From Aristolochia californica (Eukaryota; Streptophyta; Magnoliopsida; Piperales; Aristolochiaceae): DNA of 64,000 nucleotides. A model generated the notes under the pieces. The model did not search any database and was not told the origin of the DNA. It was given only the letters and a program-made list of their open reading frames with translations. The position numbers were made by a program, and so were the translations under genes. Where the stretch lies: assembly GCA_029961685.1 (NCBI GenBank), contig JARWKL010000012.1, forward strand, positions 18,027,227-18,091,226. The letters are read 5' to 3'. This document shows, piece after piece, positions 11,001 to 23,000 of the stretch. Each line of letters opens with the position of its first letter. Position 1 is the first letter of the stretch.

Positions 11001-14000
11001 AAATTCAGAAAACTAAAACACTCGGGCAATTCAAGTTATCTTCTGGCCAGAAAATAATTTGGTAAAAGACGACACTCTTTGCAGCATGGCCCTTCAACTT
11101 GGTTGTTCAGTTTCTGCGTTGCCTACTTCATATCTTGGATTACCTCTATTTGAATCCAGACCAAGGCACCAACTCAGGACTCCAGTGATTGAAAAATTGG
11201 AACAGCATCTATCTACATGGAGAGGGTGACTTTTGTCTAAGACTGGAAGACTGATACTTCTCAACCAGTGCATTGCAAGAATCCCGAACTCCTTCCTATC
11301 CTTCATACCTTGTCCCACTACTATTTGCCAAAGGATTGAATCATTACGTAAAAGATTTTTTGTGCTGTGGGTCTTGTGGAGACTTTAAGTACCACCTAGA
11401 GGGATGGAATGAAGTTTGTGAGCCTAAATCTCAACAAGGCTTAGGAATTCAGCTTATTCGAGATATGAACAAGGCACTCTTCTCAAATCACTCTGGAGGT
11501 TCAACTTCTCTCCACACTCTTATCTGGAGGCCTCTGGTCGCTGTCAAGATTGGGTGGACCGATGATTGATGAACTCCTGGTGGTAGACGTTAAAAACTTT
11601 CAGCTCTTTGGCACTCACTTTATCCCTTCCCAATCTTCGAAAAGGGATTTGGATACTATGCTGGCAGCGGGGTCAAACTTCGTTTTGGAATGATTGGTGG
11701 ACAGATAATTGACCGTTATGTGGATATTAAGCTCTGATGAGATTGAGCACCTGCCATGTTTCCACTGTTGAGGAATCTTGGACAGAAAATGCCTTCTGGA
11801 ATATTCAATTCAAAAGGGGATTAAACGAGACTAAAACCCAGCTAGCCTCTAATCTCCTCAATGAGCTTCAATCAGTCGAAATCCGTAGGCACAACAAAGA
11901 GAGGATTATTTTGATGCACAATGATAGTAGTTTGTTTTCGGTCACTTATGCCTACAATGTTCTCAATGGTTAGATGACTAATGCTGCTCTGTATGGTGAC
12001 TCTTTGGGCCCTTAAAAGTCGTTTCTTCCTTTCTTGTGCACTCCTCAACAAAATCCTTACGTGGACAATCTGAGATGAAGAGGAAATCAAGCACATTACA
12101 CACTTAGCCCCCTATGCAATGGGACTAATGAAACTGTCAATCACCTCTTGTTGCACTGTCCTTTTTCTTGGAGAGTGGGGACGCACTTCCTCAATCACAT
12201 TGGGCTCCAACTCTGCCTTCCAATGGATCTTCTTGCCTTGTGCAGAATGATACTCGCCACCAACGTAATAAAACTTGGTGAAGTCATCCTTTCAGCCTAT
12301 TTAGCTCATATTCCATGGGGTATTTGGAAGGAAAGGAGCAACAGAAGATTCAGTTGCAAATTCAGAAACGCTGACGAAGTCGTTTGCATCATCATCGGCC
12401 ATGTCCCCTCGTGGATTCATCTCAGTCTGAGTTTGCCAGCATGAGAATTTCCCCTCTTCGCCTCATCTGGAGTATCCTCGCCTGCATGTCTGCCTCCCCT
12501 TGCCCTCTCCTCATGGAAGCTTGGACTCCTCCTTCCATTGGATCTCTTAATCTTAATTTTGATGGTAGTGCAAGTGGGAATCCAGGGTTAGCTGGTTTTG
12601 AAGGTGTTGTTCGTGACTCTACTGGTTCCATGCTGATCACTTACACCGGTCCAAATGGGAATCTTGGACTCAACCTCAGGAGAGCTACTTGCCCTTCTTC
12701 AAGGGCTCATTGATTTCTTGACCATTTCAGTGATCCTATTACCTTTGAAGGCGATTCCAAAGTTGTTATCGAATGATGTTCCAAGATCGCAGATCCCCTT
12801 TGGTGACACTGGGCAGTCCTTCGTAAAATTCTTGACATTGTATCTCTTCATAATTGTGATTGGTTTCATTTACCTAAATCAGCTAATGATGTTGCTGACT
12901 CTTTGGCCATGCAAGGAGCCTCCCTATAATCCCTTGTTGTTAGGGGAGTGCTCCTTTAGCTTGCTTTTGTATTCTCTCAATTTTTAAAATAAATTCGCAC
13001 ATCATTCAAAAAAAAAAAAAAAAAAAAAAGTCAAGGCTTTCTTGATTAAAAGAATAGAAAAGCCAAAGATGGTTGCTAGAAATTTCGTACTGAGCAGTGA
13101 AATATCCCCACATAAAATCCTAAATAGATAATTATGCCAAAACATATTGGGTTGGACAATCATATTGGGTGTGATATAGTGGATAGGTGACTAGAGAGGT
13201 CTACTAATGTTAGATTGTGATATTGCTGAACTATAGCAAACTAGAAAGACTAGTATTGCTAGTTATGCCTCTAAAGATTAAATCCACAGGTGCTATTTAA
13301 GCCAATTGAAAATATTGTAGAGAAATTCATAGCTCTAATGTTGGCTGAATTGACTAATCACGTGATGCAATGAGATACTCCTTGGGTTGACGATAAGGAC
13401 TTCAATGTTATCCTCTTCAATTGTCATAAATCTTCACCTTCACTGTCCATAACCCCCAAGATGTGAGCTTCAGCTGATTTTGATGATGTTCACAACCTTG
13501 CAGTCTGGTAGATATCCCATTATCTGGTGCCATTGATTTGGCCAATGGTCAGTCACACCTAACTAATTCTAAGCTTGATAAGCATTTTGTCACTCTGGAT
13601 TGGTTCGATCTCTATTCAGTAGCTGCTGATCATAGCCTTTCTATGTTTTTACCTTATTCCTTTCGCCAATTTATCTCAATTGTGACCTTTGATCCTTAGG
13701 TGCCTTCTCTATTCAAAAAATGTGATCTGCAAAAATTGTTCTTGTCAGCTTCTTCATGAATGGAGGGCATGGCACCCATTGTCACTGCTCCAATGCTCAA
13801 GTTCACTTTCAAGTTATAAAACATTAATGGGAGACCAATACTGGAAAAGAGAGACTGTAGGAAGTGTTAACGATAACAAAGTTGAGACACCGTCTCAGAT
13901 ACAAACCACAACACCTTGGAACAGCACAGACCTCTCTCTAATGATCTATCAACGAGATTCACTTGAATCAACCTTGATTCAGTGGTTAAGAGAAGCAGAT

Positions 14001-17000
14001 TGAAGCATTGATAGCAAGTAATGAGTCATGTTTAGGTGGCTAAAAGAAGCAGAGCATTCATATAAGAGGTTGAAGAAGGTAACGATAACTTCAATTCAGA
14101 TTGGTTTAGTACAAAATTAAAGCAATTTTAGCTCAGTTTTCTTTATCTTCAGTTATTAAGTTTAGTTCAAAATTGATTCATAATCCAACTTTAGCTTCTA
14201 CGCTGTCCCAGTGCTTCAAATTAAAATGAACAGCACCCACAAAATTAGTTGACCAGGAAAGTGAATTTTGTAAATTGGAGATACACCTTGGGTTACAGTG
14301 ACCACGTGTCAGTAACAGAGTAATACCTTTGAAAACATTCTGTGAACATCCTGCAAGGGCTCTGTTTTCTGGAAAAAGGATACTAGATACTCTAGAAGAT
14401 GATCCAAGTATTCCCTGTATTGCCTGCAGAAACATTTTATTGAGAATGTCCATTAATAAAGATGGTATAAGAAGCACCTTTCCCCTTGATTTTGAAACAC
14501 AAACATATAGAGAACCAACTTTTCTCATCAATCAACTAAACTTTAAGCTGACCTTGAAAATTTCAGATTGCGCTGAATCTCATATGTCTTCGGGAACACA
14601 TCTAAGAAAGCTGAGTACTCAATGGGCTCTCCAAACTTGGAATTAATGTACTCATTGTACAGTTCATGCAAGTCAAGATACCGACCAAAGGCTTCCTAAA
14701 AAAACAGATCAGGATGGAAATCACTACACAACGATTTTATAGACAATAAAAACGGCAAACAAATACAAGTAGGATAACAATCTAATTCTTCTAATCAATC
14801 AATCTGTCCTAAGTTCCTTTCCCCCAAGGAGCTGCCTTTCAGATATATTAATGAGATCAAGAACTTATAATGATTAATTACCATCTCTGAGACATATTTA
14901 CCTTGTTGCCTCCTTTCATATGAGTGGAGACCCCAACAATAAACTACTATGATTATCTGTGTATCACAACAAATTGTTATTTAGGGACTCCTATAGGTAA
15001 GGATATCACTTTTTTTTTGAAACGTATAGGCAAGGATATCACTACAAGTTATTTTTTGGGGACTCCACTCATAGGCAAGGAGGAAACAACTTCTTGTGAT
15101 TAATTATCTTTGTATCTTCTATTTTGTATGCAAAAAGCCTGGCCACATCCTTCCTGCCTAAAAAGAGGGAGTGGAGTACCCAGCTAATTCTATACATATA
15201 AGTAGTCTAATATCAAGCAGTTTGGTTTGAAAATGTGCTTCCTTATGCAGTTAGTGCCTTCAACAATAACTGGGATTGAAAAGTGGAGTTCCATTTTGGC
15301 GGTCCAGTTGGAGATAAGATGAAGAGCTGTGTGTGGGGAAGAGCAAGAGGAGGGGAAAGTGTGAGAAGGCAATCACAGGCCCGATAAAGGGATCCACCAA
15401 GAGGCAGTCCCAAGCAGAAGGAAAAGAAATTGGAAGTGAGATTCCTGGTCTCCATCTGGGAACTCCCAGCTGAACTATGGCACGGTCAGGTAATTAATAC
15501 CAACACAACTGTCTTCAGAAAGGTGATCAATCAAGATTAGAATACGTCTATCATGGCAAGAATGGACTTAGCAGAGTCTACATTATGCCCAACACTAGAT
15601 TGGGCACAACCTTCTCAAAATCACCATGGGCGATCTCTTCTTCTGGATCAGGATTACATTTACGGACTTCAGCTCTGGCTGGAGTCCAGCCAATGCTCCT
15701 GATCTTCCAAAACGACAAGTCGGAGTCCGACTGAGCAGCTCAACTCTGCCAACCAACCACCAAGTTAACCCTGATTCACATGACTCGGAAACCAGTGACT
15801 CGCCCAATTCCCTCCCTACTTTTCACTCAAATTCGAATTCAAGTCACTATCTTCCCATCCGTACCCCTATCACCACCTAACCTTCTGACCATGCTGACAG
15901 GCACTCATCAGACCAGCCAGCAATGACCCCTCACGCCAACTTCCAAAAATTGTGACATACCTTGCAAGCCCCTCAACCACCTTACACTGCTACTGCTGAC
16001 TTTCCCAGTCCCCCAACCCAATGGTGGGTCAGAACTTAATGGCGGTCTTATCTTCCCAGACAGTCAACCAAACAAAAGCTGGTGCTCACCTGACCAAGAT
16101 TCCAATGCCCAGCCACCCAGCCAACCATCGATGCATACTCTGATCAAGAGTCGCATGAGAAGTCACTCTCCCATCAATGCTTCAAACTCCCTGCCAACCC
16201 AATTAATGTTTCTTTGGACACCTAGCAAGTCCACCGTACCACTACACACACTACCATCTCTCCAACCTTTTCCCTGTCTAACCCAAAGAATGCCCAAGCT
16301 CCCTGCCATAGCCCTCTCGGCCTTCCCACTTCAGGTATGGAAGACCTCCCATCTTCACCACCCCACCTCAGCCACCTTTCTAATTTACACTCTAATCCAC
16401 ACTCTCATTCTGAATCCGCCACTACCACAAAAACTAAGTTTCCTAACCAAAGTGCAGCAGTGGCCGCCTACTCGGACTACCAAGAAAATGCCTCTCCCCC
16501 TCTCCTTGCTACCCACCAGAAGAAAGGAAAAGGAGTTCAAATAAGGTTCCTCCTATTAAGTTGTGGAGTCTAATTAACGCCTTACGTAGAGTCAGCACGC
16601 GGATCACTCCACGATATATTGATTGTTGTTTCATTAAGGGTAATTTTGGGATTTCACACTTGTATTTCGATTGCCCTAGTTTTTTCTTAATATTTGGGGG
16701 GCACCGTCATTAGGGTTATTGATGATCATGAGGTAGTGAGAGAGGTTGGAGAAAAGTATAGGGAGTGCGATTTTCTCGTGTAAACTTCTTCATCATAGTG
16801 AATGATTGCAGCAACGGAAGGACAGAACGTAATCCCACCTTGAGGCGAACCTATATACACATTGTGTATTCGTGCTTGATTATTTCTTCCTTTGTAATTA
16901 TTATTGCTCTCAATAGTATTGAATTAGGATGTCTAATTCCTAACACCTCCATGGGGAGTCTAGCAACCCCAACCAATTCCAAGTCGACGCCACATCTGAC

Positions 17001-20000
17001 TTTCTTTTCCCGCCACCAGATGAAAGATACCACAACCTTGTGGTTGAACTTCAATCTGAAAAACATAAGTATGATGATGATACTGAGCGCCAAATGATGG
17101 AGTTGGCTGAGATTATGGGGATCATCTACAAAGGCAAGTTACTTGGAGACGCTTACGACAAAGAGGTCACCAAAAACAAACCCAAAAAGAAGTGATCATC
17201 TCCTCATGAAATGTCCATGAAGTTGGTCCCAATGGAAGAAGGCCACAATCAGAAATCTTCTAGCCTCCAACAGATCCACCAATGTCATCCTCCAAGAGCC
17301 CAAGCTCAATCTATGAGCAACTCGATTGCGCATGACCTCTGGAGCTGCACCTCCCTCAACTGGATAGTGCAGAATGCAATGGAACACTTGGGGGTATGTT
17401 AATTCTTTGGGACTCCAACCTAATTGATGTCCTTGACACTAAACATGATTCATTTTCCATCACCCTCACTCTTTGTGATCGTTGCTCCAGGAATGTTTGG
17501 TGCCTCACAGGTAGGCTTGGCATCGGGTTGGGTTTCACGGGGAACCCGACCAGACCTGACCCAACCCAAAAACCTCAGGTTAAAGTTTCGGGTTTCACTC
17601 CACGGACCGGGGACGGGGCAGAGAAAATAACCTGTCAAGTTTCAGATCGGGGATGGGTTTTTCCAAACCGTACCAGCAGGGACAAGACGGGGATATAAAA
17701 CGCGGTAGGGACAGGTTGAGGATGAGTCAGGTTACAGGGATGGAGCAGGGATGTGTCGGGTTTACAGGGACGGGGCGGGAATGAGTCAGGTTTAAATCGG
17801 GTTTACAGGGACAAGGCAAGGACGGTGATCAGGTCAGATAAGCTTTGATATTTTGAGTTTTTTGGGGATTTTTTGGATTTAGCTTTCGGGGTTGGGATCT
17901 AGGGTCAAGTTAGGGTTCCAGAAAACCCGACCCCAACTAACCCGTGCCCACCCCTACTCGCGGTGTCTAAGGCCCTACAAGATTCTGTGAAAGACAAGCC
18001 TTCCGGGATGACCTTTCATCTCTCACATAGCAATGGAGTCACCCCTGGCTATTTACAGGTGATTTCAATGTCGTTCGATATTGCAACGAGAGATCACCTC
18101 CAACCCCACACATCTCCTCCTCTATGAGTGGCTTTCACTGATTTCATTACAAGTTGTGAGTTCGACGAGATTAGCACTTGTAGCAAATCCTTCACCTAGT
18201 CCAATGGATTTTCGCAACCGATACTCCAAGCCCGATCACCTCCATGCTAATGGTGATTGACTATATGAGAATGATTTCAGTCGTGTCCTCAACCTCAACC
18301 ACGTTGGTCCAAATCAAGTGGCCTATTCAGCTGGACACCAAGGCCAGCAAATGGAGAGCCAAGCCATTCAAGTTTGGAATTCTTGGCTCCTAGATAAGGA
18401 ATTTGACTGCCTCCTTTCTGGTCGGTGGTCCAACGCCTCCACATCGGCGCCTTTGGGTGGAACCTCCCCCAAAAACTCAAGGCCTGGTCTTCAGACCACC
18501 GTACTGCTACTGCTGACGAAAGATCTTCGCTCTTATCCTTGATAACTCGACTTGATGAAATGGAACAGCAACGACCCCTCTCCCTTGTCGAATTTAGGGT
18601 TTAGGGATGGTTGGCTAAAGGAAACGGAAATACCAAGTTTTTCCATATTGTTGCTTCAGCCCGACAAAGTGACTTCATTATGCATCAACAACGAAGTAAT
18701 CTCAGACAGGGCCACCATTACAAACAACATTATTAGTTTTTTCCATATTTAAATACCGAAGAACGCCTCATTCAGCCCACCATTCAAGGACTTCAATTAT
18801 CCAAAATCTCAATGTGTCACCTCACCCCTAGAGCTCCCCTTCTCCACTAAGTAAATTGAAGATTTTTTATTGGGAATGCCAACCCACCATGCCCCTAGCC
18901 TAGATGGATTTAGTGGGGAATTCTATCATAGATGTAGAGTGGCTCTCAAGGACGATATTGTCTCCATGATCCACAAGGGGATCACCTGTCGGGCGATGAG
19001 AGCCTTCAATATTGCCCTCATCCCCAAAAAATCCGTCATGGAACACCCCCCGAGACTTCAGGCCCATCAGTCTTGTCTCCAGCCCCTACAAGATAATTTC
19101 TGAAATCCTTGCCCATTCTCTCAAGACCACCCTCCCCACTGTCATCCAAGGGCAAAGTGCTTTTATAAAAGGCCAATCCATCCTTGACTCGGCTATGGCA
19201 GCACATGAGCTCGTTGACCACTTTAAGCGTTCAAGAAGGCCTAAAATCATTATCAAGCTTTATCTCAAGAAGGTTTTTGACCAGGTCACTTGGCAATTGT
19301 TGCATGACATCCTTGATCGCATCAAATTAGAAGAGCGCTAGCAATTTTATATAAGAAGCCACATTTCCTAGCCTCTTATTTCATTCTCCTCAATAGAACT
19401 AGCTACTTCCGAGGCACCAGAGGTAGCCACCTGGGAGACCCCCCCTCTCCCTCCTTGTCTTCAACCTTATTGTTGAAGACCTCTCCTCCTTGACCTACTC
19501 AGCCAAGACTGCTGGTTGGCTCTCCCCGGTTGATGAGTAGTAGGAGTTTGATGTCCCCATACTACAGTTCGCTAATGACAATCTCTAGTTTGGCGATGAC
19601 ACCCTCAACCAAGTCAAACAAATTAAGGTTCTCCTCGGGCTATTTGAAGTCACAACTAAACATAAAATTAACTAGCAAAAAACTAGTATTATGGGATACC
19701 ATACCACCACGGGGGCTCTTCAGTCAATTGCTACTTGTGTTGCATGTTCCACTGCTGCTCTGCCCACCACGTATCTAGGACTTCCACTTTTCGACAACCG
19801 CCCTCATAAAAATTTATGGGCGCCTTTGGTCAAGATGATGAAACATAGACTTGCAACATCACGAGGAAGGCTCCTATCGAAAGCAGGCCACCTCACTCTC
19901 CTCAATTCATGGTATTGTTGGGCTTCCCAACAGTACGACCTCTCCTTCCTCCCATGTCCGATTTCCATTTGCCATCACTTCGATCACATCAAAAGAAGAT

Positions 20001-23000
20001 TTCTTTGGAGGGGAGCAGACGACGGCTTCAAATACCACCTCATGAACTGGAAGGAGGTTTACCAACTGAAGGCTCTTGGAGGTCAGGGCATCCGTCTCAC
20101 CAAAAACATCAACCTGACCCTCCTCCTCTAGTGACTTTGGAAGTTCAACACCTCCCTACATGCCATTTGGAGACCCATGGTTGTTTTAAGACTCAACTAG
20201 GGGACGCAATGGTGGACTAGTGGGAGGTCGTGCCATAAACTCTCCCATATGGCGCTCTATATTCCTTTTGCTGCCTACTTTTGCAACAGCCATGAGGGAG
20301 CAACTTTGTTGGGAATGGCCGTCACATGCAATTCTAGATCGATTGGTGGAGAGGATCCATGCCTCTCAAAGACCCCTACCCCTCATTGTCAGCCTTAGCC
20401 GCAACCCATCCATTTATGTGGCTGATTTGTGGGGGCCCAATGCTTGTTGGAACCTTCGCCTAAGAGGAGGTCTTAATGATGCCAAAGCAAATGGCGTTTG
20501 CTCCCTCCTGGGTGACCTTTGCTCAACCACGATACAAAGCTATCCTGAGGACAAGCTTGTCTAGAAACACACCAATAGTGGTAAATTCGTGATTGCTTCA
20601 GTCGACCTCTACCTTTTTGGTTGGGTGTAAGATCTAGGGCAGCACCATGCAGCAATTGCATGGCACTCTCAACCCTTCCCAAGATTAGATTCTTGATTTA
20701 GAGCGCACTTCTCAACAAAATGTTGACTGTTGAGAACCTACGAAAACATGACAATATGGGACCCACTATCCATTGCCCTTTGCGGCCTTGGTGAGAAAGT
20801 GTCTCCCACATGCTTCTTCACTGCCCTTTTGCTTGGAGAGTCTTGACTCAGTTGCTCAACCTCATCGACCTCTAACTCTAACTCTTAAGGAATTTCATCT
20901 CCACTTGTCATCAGCTCCCCAGGATCCCCCTCCCACACCTAGGGAAAATTCTTCTTTCAGCTTGCCTAAGCCACATCTCTTGGGGGCTCTAGAGGGAAAG
21001 GAACAATCATCGTTTCAGCTTCAAATTTGCCAGTGCAGATGAAGTTGCTATTAGCATTATTAGCCAGATCTCCGCATGAAAATGTCCCTCTACAGCAATT
21101 GACATTTTGTTGCCCAGATGTTCGCCCCGTGCCTCACCCCACCCATGCATAAATTGAGCCCCCAACCACCGGGCTTTCTCAAGCTCAACTTTGATAGTAG
21201 TGCTCTTGGCAATCCAAGACCAGCCACCTTTGGAGGGGTTATCCACAATCCAGATGGTACCACCCTCTTCTCCTATTCAAGTCTTTGGGAACCTCGAACT
21301 CTACTTCTGCACAACTCATGGCCTTCCTCCAAGGTCTCATTCTCTTTTGAGACTATACGATGGGACTTCTCATCATTAAAGGTGACTCCAAAGTGGTGAT
21401 CTCTTGGTGCTCCTCCCCCATTTCCGAGTCCCCTTGGCGCCACTAGAATACCCTTTACAATGTCAAGGACATCTCTTCTTTTCTTTCTTGTGTATGAATC
21501 ATGTTTTGAGATCAGCCAATTCTTTGGCTAACTCCTTTGCTAAGTGTGGAGTTTTTGTTTTTTAAGAACATTTTTAAATATCATGCAATAATATAAATTT
21601 TTCTTTGCAAGATTAAAACTCGTTGGAGGAAAATGGAAGAGCGAGTGTGATGAAGAGTAGAGGAAGAGCAAGGAAAGACAAGAGCCAATGATCAACGGCA
21701 GGTGAGACATGATGCCTGGTAGAACAGAATCAGAGCGAGTAGTTGGGATTGTGTCAAAGGGAAAACAGTGGACTCTAGGCATCCTTGCTCGGACAATAAC
21801 ACTCGGGGTGGCTCACCTGAGCTAGAGACGAGGACCCGCCAAAGTGATGTTCAGAGGACCGAAGAAGACGACGACGGCAATAGTGACTGAACGACTGTTC
21901 AACAAAAAAAGAATTGCATCACTAATCGAAATGGCTTCAAGTTCTACGGAAGCACCATACTCACCATGGCTGCATTGGAACAGGAACAAGGAACGATCAT
22001 CCAAATTACAATAAGAAACGAAGACAAGTACTCCTTCATCTTCGTCCTGAGAATAGCGCTATCATCCTCTCAAGGGGCACTATTCAACTATGTAACCTCT
22101 GGTTCAGGGTCACAGACACGCGAAGGAGCTCGGGACAAGCTACTTCATCTTCTACCCTTCTACTATGGAATATCATGGTAAGAGGGAATGCAAAATCATT
22201 TAGTGCCTTGGAGATCTAATCATGGCACGTCTTTACATCCCTGAGCATATTGTATCTCACTATGGGGGGCACCTCTTCCTCAATTGTCTACAGGATCTCT
22301 CACCACCAACCAACCTCCTGATAAAGCAAATACCCAACCCCCCCCATCCCTCATCGTGATACTTAGAGCAACCTTCACCTCTACCCCCGCCTTCACTTTC
22401 TTTACCTCTTTTCTCCCCATGCCACCCAACTCTTACTGCCCCTGCAGATGATGACCCCCCACATCACCCCAGAATTAACCTTCCTCCTCGGTTTCTCTGC
22501 ACTGGGCGAGCCGAATTGTCTCTATCTTTGATTGTAACCCCTGTTGCAATGGACCCACAATTGCCAACTAGCTCACCACCCAACTGCAACTCGAACATCG
22601 ACCCCGCCTCTCTTTCCTGGGACGCTTCGAATGGCTTGTCCATTTCCGCTCAGCCGATGATAAATCCATGGCACTTAACATCTCTCCTTGCTCCTACACT
22701 AGCATGTCCAATATCAAAATATTGTCACTATCACCTCTTACCAGTACCTTTGGGCAATGGATCCACGTGTGGGGCCTTCCTACGAATTTTGGCAGACCAC
22801 ATTTTCAACACCATCACTACTATCTTCGGCATACTGATGAACCTTGACAACGCTACAACCCAACAGCATCGAATGGATTTTGCCAAGCTCCTCATGAACC
22901 CGAGCAGACACTAGTAGGGGCACTTTCCTCAAGATCATTGTCGATGAAGCTTGGATCTAGATCTAAGTCACTGTTGACAACCTTGGCGACATCCGACACT

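Larger units (their letters stand above)
8525..13029 (+). mobile_element. LINE (L1-like), RT to poly-A, hosting a nested LINE
   Basis: Plus-strand blocks: DRAPSPNGFNGKFYKSCWPT (8596 on), INASFIALIPKKEK, then after the nested LINE VIHKGQSAFIKGRTI (about 10510), DFEKAF (about 10675), VQFVDDTLLFG with an intact FVDD (about 10957), the thumb (11100-11560), the zinc-knuckle-like region (12050-12440), RNase H LNFDGSASGNPGLAGFEGVV (12550) and poly-A at 13009-13029 after ACATCATTC. Stops at several points show decay. The 5' end (ORF1 and endonuclease) is missing. Confidence 0.85.
15240..21555 (+). mobile_element. Near full-length LINE (L1-like) with two later insertions
   Basis: Order on +: 5' part and ORF1 (about 15240-16553, Pro/Ser/His-rich, ending in KKGKGVQIR), solo LTR, remainder of the ORF1/ORF2 junction (16946-17200), endonuclease (MLILWDSNLIDVLD, about 17400), hAT-like element, endonuclease GDFNVVRYCNER (about 18065), RT (PTHHAPSLDGFSGEF 18880; GQSAFIKGQSILDSAMAAHE 19150), catalytic block reading FANDN rather than FADDT (about 19572), thumb, zinc-knuckle-like region (20770-21060), RNase H (LNFDSSALGNPRPATFGGVI 21185; SWCSSP). 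It ends near 21555 without a clear poly-A. Several stops and frameshifts are present. Confidence 0.83.
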
